From positions 84,765,563 through 84,829,562 of the forward strand of contig NC_134545.1 of the NCBI RefSeq assembly GCF_050624435.1: DNA of 64,000 nucleotides, read 5' to 3'. Of this stretch, positions 51,915 through 64,000 are shown in pieces. The DNA comes from Tenrec ecaudatus (lineage: Eukaryota > Chordata > Mammalia > Afrosoricida > Tenrecidae). A program made the translations under genes and the position numbers. A model generated the notes under the pieces. It did no database searches. It was not told the DNA's origin and saw only the letters and a list, made by a program, of their open reading frames with translations. The first letter of the stretch is position 1, and every line of letters begins with the position of its first letter.

Positions 51915-52090
51915 ATTAACAGATCATTTTAATGGGGGTTCTCACAGCTCTTATACCCATCCACACATCAATTGCGTCAAGCATATTTGTACGTGTTAAT
52001 ACCATCATTATTTTCTAAACATTTACTTTCTATTGCAGCCCTTCATATCAGCTCCTCATTCCCCCTCCTTTGTAAACACTCTCTTTACAT
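51915..52090 (-). mobile_element. L1 3' end fragment
   Basis: Starts ATCATTTTAATGGGGGTTCTC and follows the CACATCAATTGCGTCAAGC pattern of the L1 3' UTR. Confidence 0.75.
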
Positions 52091-52114
52091 TCTCTTTCAT
52101 CCATTTAGTGGTCT

Positions 52115-52515
52115 TACCACACTTGCAAGGGAACCCTGCGGGTCTGCTTGCTTACGAGTTGGGCAGTTCAAAACGACCAGGTGCTCCTGTAAAGACTTAG
52201 AGACTCGGAATCCCAGCGAGGTAGTTCTACCCTCTCCTGTCGGGACCCAGGAGTCAGATGAAACTCCATAGCACTGAGTTTGGTTTCGGTTATTTCATCT
52301 CACCTGGAAAAGAGCCCCTGTGGTGTAGTGGCTTCCAAGCTGGGCTGCGAACCTCAGAGTGAGCAGTTTGAATCCAGCAGCCACTCCTCAGGAGAAAGAT
52401 AGGCTTTCTGATTCCATCGAGATTGAGACTTGGAGACCCAGAGAGGCAGTTCTACCCTGCCGTAGGGGGTCTCGTTAGTCACGGAATCAGAATGCACTGG
52501 ATGGCAGTGGGTTTG
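52115..52515 (+). mobile_element. Two AfroSINEs
   Basis: Forward copies at about 52115-52290 (truncated head) and 52310-52515 (AGAGCCCCTGTGGTGTAGTG to GGATGGCAGTGGGTTTGGG). Confidence 0.75.
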
Positions 52516-53984
52516 GGGTTGGGGATTGCACATGGAACTCCTTGCTCAAGGTCTGCCTTCCCTTGAGACAGTGGTCAGTCTTGCTCACTGCTGTCTTGGT
52601 CTCTTCACACGGGTTCCTTTCCTGGCACCCACCAGGAACCAACGAGGTATTCGTTGGATCTACTTGGATTTGATCTTCGCATGTTTCTTTATCCATTTAA
52701 AATGGTTTTAGGGTTTTTTGCGAGTCCCATATCTATCGCTGCATGAACTTCAAAGTTCTCTCTGGCTTCATACGTAACCCATAAATCTGGTTGTGTAACT
52801 TTGCTGGCACAGGGATGATCAGGACCCAAGTCACGAGGGTGAAGTCGAGAGAGTGGAAAGTCCAAAGGTTCAGGGTGCCGAGTTCAGGAACTTCATGGCT
52901 GAAAGACACTGTTTGTTCCCACGGCGCCCCAGCAGGAGAGGCCTCAGGACTGGAGGGTGTCATTTCCACAGTGCTCTACAGCAAACGGTTTAAATAAATA
53001 GTTTAAAAATAAACAAATAAATAAAGCAAACAATTGTCTCTAATGAGGACAGCCCCAGGGACTTTACCATTGGGCTCTGCTAAATTTATAATCCCAGACT
53101 TTGCTCGAGGGTGCGGCACGGAGAAATGGCACCAAGGGCAAGGCCTGGGAGTAGGACAGGCAAATAATGATGTGCTAATCAGACACCGTGTACCTGTGTG
53201 TGTGCGCACGTGTGCGTGAAGCTACAGCCTTTGGACTATGGTGATACCACCTAGTGGGTGGTTTAAAACAGCTCGCTTTACTCTCTCCTGCTTCTGGAAG
53301 TTCACCACGAGACCCCTCCACCATGGAGTCCACGCTGCCCCATAGAGGATGGAGAAGACCTGCTCCTCCGGGATTCACAGACATCTTGATGAGAGCAGGC
53401 TGCCTCCCCTTTCTGCTGAGGAGTGGCTCAGGGTTTGAACCTGTCATTCACGTGAGACCCCCAATACCACAGTGGGTGCCCACCCTCGGGCACTTCTCTG
53501 CAGGCAAGACTTTGAAAAGACTGTTCACTACGTCTGATGAAAAATGGGGCATAATCATTCATTGTTCATGCCAGTGAAAGATAAAAGCTACCGAAATATG
53601 CAAGTGTCCCGTCCCACGGGACATTCACCGTGGATCCTGGAGGAGAGAGTGGGAATTGGGGGGGGGGGGGTACAAGAGGCACAGAGAATGAGGACAAGAC
53701 AATATCCTGATCAAGTCTTGTTTTAATGAACAAAGAGTCACAGCTTATAACGGCCAGCAAAGGGGGTAAGCCTCAGCCGCACATGCAAATTAGGCTACTT
53801 GGCAACAGGCCAAATTAGGCTACTTGTCAACAGACTCTTGACAGCGGTTTTGAACTGCCGACCTTGGGTTAGCAGATATAAGGAGACATCAAAAAGTTTG
53901 TGGGAAAGTGAATTAAAAGGTAATTTTTTTCACATTAAAAAAATGGGGTCAGTGTCATAAGTCTATTTACAATTTTAAAAAATT
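52516..53984 (+). other. Intergenic: nothing coding
   Basis: A G run of about 12 at 53658-53670, a 26-bp direct repeat (AAATTAGGCTACTTG units near 53786 and 53811) and a small reverse SINE scrap at 53838-53880. Confidence 0.45.
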
Positions 53985-54335
53985 TTAATAAGTCATTTTA
54001 CTGGGAGTTATTTCAGCTCTTATAACAACCCACACATCCACTGTATCAAGCACACTGGTACATGTGTTGCCATCATCATTTCCAAAACATTGTTTTCTAC
54101 TTCAGCCTTTGGTATCAGCTCCTCTTTCTTCCCCTTCCTTCCCCACCCTCTCACCATCGGGAGCCATGGATAGTTTATAAATTATTTTTATTTTCATATT
54201 TTACACCATTCGTTGTCTCCCTTCACCCACGTTTGTTGTTCGTCCCCCTAGGGATTTGGAGGGGGAGGGAGGATTGTACGTCAGTCATTGCGATCGATTC
54301 CCCCTTCCTCCCTTTTTTACATTTTTGAGGCCCCT
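53985..54335 (-). mobile_element. L1 3' end fragment
   Basis: Reverse copy from AAGTCATTTTACTGGGAG through CACATCCACTGTATCAAGC. Confidence 0.75.
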
Positions 54336-55409
54336 CTCCCTCATGTATATCTCAACATATGTCGACTTCAAAATAAGACTGAATGAAAAAAGTAAATGGC
54401 GTATTTATTTCTTTTTCTTCTGAAGGGGACTTTGGATGGTTAAATATGAAAAATGTCCTCTTTTTTGCTCCCTGGTCAACTTTTAAAGGGGCAAGCACAT
54501 TGCTTTTTCACATTTTACCAATTTCTCATTGGGAGAGACTAGCACCAGTCAAAGAAACTCCATTTTGCCGACTACTGGATGATCTGCCCCCTCCGTGTTC
54601 CTTCTTGGCAGTCCCGCTGGTGATTGATTTTAGAATGTACTCTTCCGTTCCCAAGACCAGGACATTATAATCAAGCTCGTTATTTTTCTTTGTTCCTTTT
54701 GACGTTGTACTCCTAATGTTGTGATTCATTTTGCTATTATTATTGTTCTTTTTTGATGTTATAATCAATTCTGTACGCTGCAATGCTCACTTAAAGAATG
54801 GAAACGCTAATTTTGCCTTCTGCTATTGTCAGACCTGCTCGCTCTATCGAAAAGATTCTGGTAAATGGGTTTCTGCCTCCATAAGGCGGCTATTATCTCC
54901 ACTCAGCACTGCATGCTGAAGAACCCCTTTAGATTCTTGCAGTCCGGTTAAGCAGACTCTTCTGAATTTCCCATATCAGAGCGGCTGCCATTTACTTGAA
55001 CCCGCAACAATGCAGATTCCACAACAAAGGAAAACATCTAGCTAGAGCCTGCGAGTCCGGCGTCCATCCTGGCCTGCAGGCACGCTTGGCTTGGTCCAGG
55101 TTACATGTATTCTTTTTAATGAACTGCCAGCGAAGGTTGGAAGGTGATAGATAAATAGCTGGATTTGGAGATTCTCTTGACAAACTGGACTAAACTAGCT
55201 GAGTCATGTTTCGGCTTGGCAGCAGTTAGCAAGAAGTGAATCGCCTCTCCTTTTCAATCAGGGGGGGCGCCCTTATCAATGTCCCCAGTTCCATCACTCA
55301 ATTATATTTCTCCCTTAGTAAAAATGCTAGAAGCCCATTGCATGGCTGTTGCCAGTGACGACTCGGGTTTTCAATAGCGGCGTGAACTGCTCCTTCCTCA
55401 AACCAGTGC
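54336..55409 (+). other. Intergenic: nothing recognised
   Basis: T-rich sequence, no supported gene. Confidence 0.4.
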
Positions 55410-55637
55410 AAGGGAACCCTTGGTGACATAGTGGGAATGACACTGGCCAGTGGGTTGCTAACCACAAAGCCAGCAGTTTGAACTCACCAGCCATTCGTGG
55501 GAGAAAGATGAAGCTTTTTACTCCCATACAGATTTAGTCTCAGAAACCGAGAGGTGTGAGTAGGGACAGTTCTACTTTGCCCTGTGGGGTCACTGGGAGT
55601 CAGAAGGGACTTGATGGAAGTGAGTGTGCAAACCAAC
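55410..55637 (+). mobile_element. AfroSINE
   Basis: Forward copy from AGGGAACCCTTGGTGACATA to GTCAGAAGGGACTTGATGG. Confidence 0.75.
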
Positions 55638-55984
55638 AGATGAGGCTTGTGCGACCAGAGGACATTTCAGTGAAACCCGTCACCATCGCGCTGATTCAGA
55701 CTGGTCGTGATCTATGAGTAGAGCCGCTCTGGTGGGTCCTTGCGTGGAAGCAGGTGTTCAACCTGTCTGTCTGTCAGGTGGCACCCGGGTGATGCCCCCT
55801 TCAGTCTGCAGAGGGCGTCACGGCCGAAGGCTGACAGGGCGGGGTTTTCTTATACATATAGGTCAGTTGTTTCCCTGGGCGCCTCAAGACCAGTGCCAAC
55901 AGTGTTGGGTGAAGATCAGTTAGCTCAGAGCTGAGCTGTGTCCCTGTGTTCAGTCTTTTGGGTACACTTAAGAGTGGAATTGCT

Positions 55985-56125
55985 GGGTCATAATGGTGAC
56001 CTGAGGTCATCAGTTTAAAACCACCTGCCGCTCCCCAGGAGAAAGATGGGGCTTTCTCGGAAACCCGCACACGCGGTTCTACCCTGTCCGACACAGGGTT
56101 TGCTTTGAGTCGGTATTGATTTGAT
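55985..56125 (+). mobile_element. AfroSINE fragment
   Basis: Forward, head lost. Retains AGGAGAAAGATGGGGCTTTC and a TTTGAGTCGGTATTGATTTG tail. Confidence 0.65.
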
Positions 56126-57269
56126 GCCAGTTTTCCCTTTCCAGTTTATATGGGAATTCTAACATTTTGAGCAACTGCCACGCTGGTTTCTAGAAACACG
56201 TTAACATCTAGCAAATGCTTGTAAGTGAACAGTTTCGAATGACTTTCTCTGATCTCCACCAGCTACAGGCTTGGGTCCCAAAGGAATGTTGTGTAAAGGG
56301 GCTGCTTTCCCCCAACTCTAATGAGTACCTACCACTCCAGCGTCACTGTGAGCTTGTCCCTAGGTGAGAAAGCAGACCAGCCCGGATGAATTAATGAATC
56401 GTTCCTTCACATCTCCACCAGTTAAGAGCTCTTCCTCCACTTGGGGATTACTACCGCCTTCCTTCCTTTCGGGCCCGCAGTGAGTTCTGCCTTGGGCTGC
56501 TCCCGTAAATCGTCTGGGAAACCCAGAGGCAGCTCTACCCTTTCCTGTGAGGTTGCTACGAATCTGCATGGCCTCAATGGCAGTGTTTTTCTGTTTGTCT
56601 TCCTTGCTTGCTGTATTTCAGGGCTCAGGTCCAAGGGGCACGGTGCTCTCCTCTTCCCTCCTCTGCTGCTTGTCCCACAAAGAAGTAGAAGAGCATCCCC
56701 TGTACCATTCCATGAGTCAGGAAAGATTGGAAACCCCATTTTCAACGCTAAACCAAAATTATTCTGGGAAAAGTACATCAACTTCTAGTTGTTACGCACT
56801 ATCAAATAAAATGGCCACTTAATTGAAATGGGCAAGACATTATTGTAGAAGTAGAGGCAAATTCAACACATGGCCACCCGCCCTACCGAAGAATGACATT
56901 GCCCGCCTGGTCCTGTGCCACCTTCGTATCATTGGTCTGCTCAAGCCCCTAGTTGCAGCCACTGTGCATCCGAATGCCTACTAACCACTGGGCTCATTGT
57001 CCACCCCACGCCCCCCCTCCCCGTACAAGATCCTGTTGTGATCTACAGGGTTTCCCTTAATGTTCAGAAGCAGTCCCAGGCTGGGTCCTCATCTGAATCT
57101 CGACTCGTCACTGAAACCTGGGTGAGTCTGTCAGTATCTCAAACATCAGCGGCGAAGCTTCCAGCATCACAGCAAGATGTGAGCACGGTGGTAGGGCCCA
57201 CTGATGGAGGGTGCAGCAGCCAGCAGCAAGGACGGAGACGCAAACACCACCACCACCACCACACAGATC
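56126..57269 (+). other. Region between converging genes: nothing coding
   Basis: One SINE scrap at 56510-56590 (GGGAAACCCAGAGGCAGCTC). A CAC trinucleotide run at 57243-57263 adjoins the ERLIN1 3' end. Confidence 0.5.
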
Positions 57270-59119
57270 ACTGATAGTAAAATAGTTTTATTTAGTTTCT
57301 TATTTTAAAAAAGGTAGCATTTCACATATAAATTTAGACTTCAAGATTACAGTGTGTATTTGCCATAAGGAACATCCCTGAAGGAGGGACAGGCCGTGCC
57401 CACTGCGTGAGCACAGGGAAGCACACTGGGAGGGGACTCTCTTTCTGCAAAACTTCACAACGGCATTTCCCTGCCCCTCACCTCTGACCCCAGGGTTTCT
57501 GGCTTGTGAGCAAACCCTCCTCTCACCACTCTGGGCGACAGCTGTTAGAGAGAGGAAAAGCACATCCACCAAGGACCCAGGCTTCCCCGCCAGCACCAGC
57601 ATCATTGCTCTGCAGCAACAATAGGACAGTGAACGAGTGTGTATCGCTCCAAGGTTCTTTTAAGAAGGGCTGAAGAACACAACATTCACTCAGACAGAAA
57701 TTTATGTAATTGAGAAAAATAGGGGAAAAAATCTCTCATTGACCAATGCCTCTGAAGCGTAAAGCCCAGCTATCAGGGCCCATTCAGGTCTGGGGTTTCC
57801 CTCCTCGTTGGCACAGCCCCCAGCGGTCAGCAGGTAGATGGGCTGGCATGCCGCGGGGCTTTCAGGCAGCAGTCCCCCAGCCAGGACTGCTGTCGGCTCC
57901 GCCAGGGCCACACATGTCTTCTTATTCTAACTATAGAGCCGCGGTCAGGAGAGTTCACCATCAGGGGAAAGGGTCCTGATAAACCAGCTCTCCTATAGCC
58001 ACAAGCCTGCTCTGCTACCCGTTCAGGGAAAGTGCGTCCATGGAGCACCCAGGGAAGGCCAGAGTTGGGGAAACAACTTTGAGTTCAGCATCTGAGGGCC
58101 AGGCAGGAAGACGGAAATGACTAAGGGAGGCTGCTTCCTATAGAGCCTTCTTCTCATCCTAATGCAGAACAGGAAGAACGACAATCAGTGTGCTGTCAGC
58201 ACAGCAGCATGGGGAACCTGGCCTTCAGGCAGAAGTGCTGGGGCAAGCGAGGGTACCCCAAATCCAGTTTTCAAAATAAGCATTTCCTGCAGTTTTGATA
58301 CAATACTGTGCAGTGAGTGGCGAGGAATCGGACACTGCCCCTATGTCTGGGGAAAGCCAGAGATGAGAGGTGTCTCGGAAGGAGCTGTCTGTGGCTCAAA
58401 ACCGGGCAGCCCTGGACAGTGTGGGGCCAAAGCCATGGGTCAGAGCAAGAGGCTTTGGCCTGCCCAGTGCTTCCAATCAAGCCCTCCTGAGCCTACAGAC
58501 GCAGGAAACTTGTGGTTAGCAATCTCTACAAACTAACTCTGGTTGGGTGGCAAGGTACGTGGCCCCGCAGGCCACCAACCTGACTGCAGAAAGGTGCAAA
58601 TCGTTGTCAAGTAAATGGTCGCTCAGTGGAAGCTCATTTCCGGGGCAAGCTCACGCCTAGAAAATGGGCGGCCCAGGAGCCCAGGGTGTCCGCGCTCTCC
58701 TTTATCCTTACCACAGTCTGGCAGGCCAGCTCTCGACTTGCTGAGCACACCGTTCCGTTCCCCAAGGGCCAATGTAAACATTATTCAATAGACCTCAGCG
58801 TAGAAGAACACAATTTGTTAGCTATTTAGTACTTAACATTCCAGTGCAGGCAGTATCTTAGCGTCGGGCACTCCCTCACTGACGAGTACCGTTTGGGAAA
58901 GAAATAGGTAAAGGATACTTGACAAACTGCAGCTGAGAAGAGCACGAGTGCCCGCCAGCTAGCTGCACGCCGCCATCAGCCGAGATGCCCGATTACCACA
59001 GAAGAGGCGGCAGAACGGCACACAAGTTCTCTGTAAACCTGAAGAGTCGGTACAGCCATTGTTCCCACCTCACCCCTTGGGCCCTGTCTTGGGAGGGGAG
59101 AACGTTTCCACCTCTTGCA
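57270..59119 (-). other. ERLIN1: ERLIN1 3' UTR
   Basis: About 1.85 kb downstream of the stop with no recognised repeat, unlike the surrounding sequence, which fits a retained UTR. It ends with AATAAA on the - strand (57287-57292), about 20 bp before a CAC trinucleotide run. The boundary is inferred from the signal. Confidence 0.6.
57287..57292 (-). terminator. ERLIN1: ERLIN1 poly(A) signal
   Basis: AATAAA on the - strand at the end of the repeat-free stretch downstream of the ERLIN1 stop. Confidence 0.55.
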
Positions 59120-59338
59120 TCAACCTGTGCTCTTGGTGCTTGGGATGGGGCTCTTTCCCGAGGGGTCCAGGGCCTCCTGAGAGAGGCGAGCGCGGTCTCT
59201 TTCAGTGCCGACCTCGGAGCCTTTCAGCACGCAGGAGTCCACGAGCATGCTAGGGATGCTGCTGCCAAAGTAGATCTTACTGTTCGAAGCGATGGCCTGG
59301 TACTTTTTGAGCTCCAGGTACTCCGGGGTCAATTTGTG
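59120..59338 (-). CDS. ERLIN1: ERLIN1 last coding exon
   Basis: 219 bp: 72 codons and a stop, entered through a CACACAG acceptor on the - strand. It encodes [20 protein letters not shown] and a C-terminus ending PSTKSTG, typical of erlin-1 (an SPFH-domain protein of ER lipid-raft-like membranes that works in IP3-receptor degradation). The [20 protein letters not shown] block is highly conserved. The tail beyond it is variable and differs from what I know of the human protein in several places. ERLIN1 is the host gene nearest the P450 on this side, and the two are transcribed toward each other. Confidence 0.9.
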   Translation of the reverse strand, partial: HKLTPEYLELKKYQAIASNSKIYFGSSIPSMLVDSCVLKGSEVGTERDRARLSQEALDPSGKSPIPSTKSTG

Positions 59339-61629
59339 CTGTGTGGGGGCAGACAGGCGCACAGGCGTCAGGACACTGCAGTGCAACGGCCACCGCTCGA
59401 GTTCCCTCCATCCTATCTCCTCTCCTTTCCGCTCTCTCTCTGGAGAGTGCCGCTGACAGTAACAAGGACGCTCCCTTAGTGCCAGTCATGTCTTAACCAC
59501 AGACAATAAAGACTAAAGGAGTTCCAGACAACTAATGATGACGACGACTAACATTTCTGCGGGGCATTTGAGCCTAGACACCACTATTTCATCTAGTAGA
59601 ATCCAGCCTGGAGTTGGAGCGGGAGCTCGGATTGAGAGAAAGACAAATAGGTCACCTAGGCGAGAGAACGCCAAAGGTAGGGGCTGTGATGGATTAAAAA
59701 AACAAAAAATCCAAACCAAACCCATTGCTGCCCAGTTGGTTCCAACTCAAAGGGGCCCACCCAGGGTTCCCACAGCTGTCAGTCTTGCCGGGCAGAGATG
59801 GCCTGAGCGGCTTACTTTTGGTGGAGCAGCTGGTGGGTTTTGGGCCAAGTGTGTGGTCAGCAGCTTAATGCTCATTGGACAGCACATGCCCAGGCTCTGT
59901 AGTGTTATTCTAGAGTAATCAAAATCAATGCCCACCCCCTTACGTTTCTCTCAAAGTCTAGTAGTTTCCAACTACCTTTCACCATGAGCAACCCAATGAA
60001 TGAGCTTTGAGTTCCCTGGGCTCATATAAAGAGCCGCCTTGTTCTGCCTTTCCTGACCTGATTCGAAACCTGTAAAAAGTCTCAGGCCATCAACCACCTG
60101 GTCTGGCCTCCTAGCTGTCCTCGGCAGCTGCCTGTCCCCCCTGTGAGCCACAGGCCATGTCAGCCGCCTTCCTTCAGGGCCCCCTCTCTCCCTTATTTCC
60201 GTGTCCACTTTGAAGCCTGGTGCCAAGAGAAAGCCACCCACACCTCCAATAATGGCCCCTTTTCAATGTTTCCTGGGATAGAGACCCAACCCCCAGAAGG
60301 CCCTCAGGACCTCACCTAGCGATGCCCTCTCCCCCGAAGGCCAGGGCTGTCTGCTACGCAAATGATCATTCCACAGTTCCAAAGACCTATTTTCTGTACC
60401 CCAACATCTGCGATGCCTGGGATCTCTACCCCTCCTCCTTCCAGGTGAATTCAGACCCTGTCAAAACACTGTCACCAAATCTAGTCACTGCACATAGCTT
60501 CCAGGTACTTTTTAATACAGGCTGATACAGGTACTTTTAAAGATAGGCCGTTAACTGAGTGGCCCTCTTCGCAGTGGTGGAGAGCTGACTTCAACGGCAG
60601 GGTACAGAAGCCTGTGCACGGCAAGCTCCTCCCATTATCGATTTAGACCGCTAGTTTATAAATGCAATGTTCCCGCCTTGCCTCCATCTTGACCAAACTC
60701 CATTGTTCCAAGATGCTAAGTGTATTTCTAGCCATTTTGAAAGTAGACACATCTCAGTCTGTCTATCAAGTCTAATCACTTCTCCTAGATCTGGACCATG
60801 CTGTTCTTTCACAATAGAAAGCGTGTTAAAAGGAGAAGAAGAAAAAGTGTGTCAGCCCTGCCTTACTTTCTCTCGTAAGTCCTCGACCTCTGTTGTACAC
60901 ATCAGTTCTCTGTTCCAATCTACTCTGGAAATAACCAGCCTCTAAAGCTTGCTCATACCCTCCCCTTCTCAGGATACAGTAGGGGTTTTCCTAGCTGAGT
61001 CTTAGTTCACTGACTCCTGTCACGAGATCTATCTTCTCTAGAGAGCCTACCCTACTACTTGAGTGCACACTGTGCCCAGCCCAGGCCTAACTCCTTCCTC
61101 ACGTTCCCACACTTGCCATGGCTCATGCCCAAGGCTGCTTACATCATTGGCTATAAACGTGCAGTTCTCCACTGCGGCCATTTACAAATGTGCCTGTGAA
61201 GGGGATGGGATTTTGTGGCTGAAACAATAGGCGAGCACTACTCAAATTTAGTGGGCAAGAACCAGGGCATGGTGCCAGATACGCCCCCCCCCCCCCCAAC
61301 GCAGGAGACCACCTCCAACACTAAAACAGCACCTCGCCCCGAAATTCCAAGAACATCTCTGCAAAAACACGTATTCTAAACCAACTTAACACCGACCACA
61401 ACAGAGCTCTCTGACCTGGGAAGTGCGTCTAGTCATTTTAGGTGAAGACCCTCAAGTTCCCGGATACTGAGCTTTCATGCAGCACTAGGAGTGAGTGAGG
61501 TCTATCTATCCTATCTATCCATTTGCCTTCGTTCTAGGTCTCCCACTTGACCGTATCAGAGCAGCACGCTCCCCAGAGACAGCCCTCTCCTTCTCCCTAA
61601 GCTGTAAAGCAGCCCGGAGAACCAGTCAC
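59339..61629 (-). other. ERLIN1: ERLIN1 intron
   Basis: Mostly unique-looking. It holds a reverse AfroSINE at about 59700-59880 (CCCATTGCTGCCCAGTTGG) and a C run of about 12 near 61287. Confidence 0.6.
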
Positions 61630-61709
61630 CTTGTTGGAGGTGGCATATTTGTGTGCAGCATAAAACTCCGCATCTGCTTTCGCCTTCTCTCGAGCCAAGA
61701 ACGCAGCAT
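61630..61709 (-). CDS. ERLIN1: ERLIN1 internal exon (80 bp)
   Basis: On the - strand, acceptor CACTAG and donor GTGACT frame 80 bp. It reads (D)[20 protein letters not shown] and YATSNK. The first two bases complete the Asp codon begun by the previous exon, and the last codon is complete, matching the phase of the final exon. Coiled-coil, Ala/Lys/Glu-rich composition fits the erlin C-terminal helical region. Confidence 0.9.

Positions 61710-64000
<2,291 letters not shown>

Noticed and set aside
56915-57274. 119-codon frame ending in a His run
   Set aside because: The His run is a CAC microsatellite. No domain or codon signal, and it overlaps the ERLIN1 3' end.

Overview
This is a mammalian nuclear window, almost certainly from a tenrec (lesser hedgehog tenrec or a close relative). 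Three things point there. It is full of Afrotherian tRNA-derived SINEs that share a tail with an RTE LINE. It carries many copies of one L1 family with an unusually long 3' UTR. It also holds a short hAT element whose ends look like SPIN, a horizontally transferred transposon that, as I recall, is reported from tenrecs but not from other Afrotheria. The species call is inference.

Two host genes converge. On the + strand, a CYP2C-type cytochrome P450 has exons 2-9 at 5839-6001, 21007-21156, 22896-23056, 23599-23775, 24182-24323, 25417-25604, 35629-35770 and 37057-37238. Exon lengths are 163, 150, 161, 177, 142, 188, 142 and 182 bp, the usual CYP2C set as I know it. All splice junctions are canonical and the frame is open to the stop. 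Exon 1 is not visible and probably lies upstream. On the - strand, the last three coding exons of ERLIN1 (62531-62625, 61630-61709, 59120-59338) are followed by a long 3' UTR ending near 57.27 kb. A CYP2C gene beside ERLIN1 points to CYP2C23 (mouse Cyp2c44, human pseudogene CYP2C23P).

The main structural discovery is a large inverted duplication. About 21.47-26.70 kb, holding P450 exons 4-7, is repeated in reverse at about 46.70-51.87 kb. Exons 8 and 9 lie in the 20-kb spacer. By eye the arms are about 95-98% identical around the exons and only about 85-90% at both outer edges. The second copy keeps every splice site, but its exon 4 has a 2-bp insertion that breaks the frame.

Layout: 0-1.7 kb, L1 pieces; 1.7-3.9 kb, a UBA3 retropseudogene (-); 4-4.7 kb, L1; 5.8-6.0 kb, P450 exon 2; 7.5-17.8 kb, an L1 split by a degraded gammaretrovirus-like ERV (-) that itself contains another L1; 21-26.7 kb, P450 exons 3-7; 26.8-35 kb, L1s, a SPIN-like element and a degenerate telomere-like tract; 35.6-37.9 kb, P450 exons 8-9 and 3' end; 38.9-44.2 kb, a non-coding LTR element whose second LTR was hit by an L1 and then by a class II solo LTR; 45-46.6 kb, a hAT element, an unassigned mRNA-like fragment and an RFFL-like pseudogene fragment; 46.7-51.9 kb, the inverted P450 exon block; 52-57 kb, SINEs and L1 fragments; 57.3-64 kb, ERLIN1.
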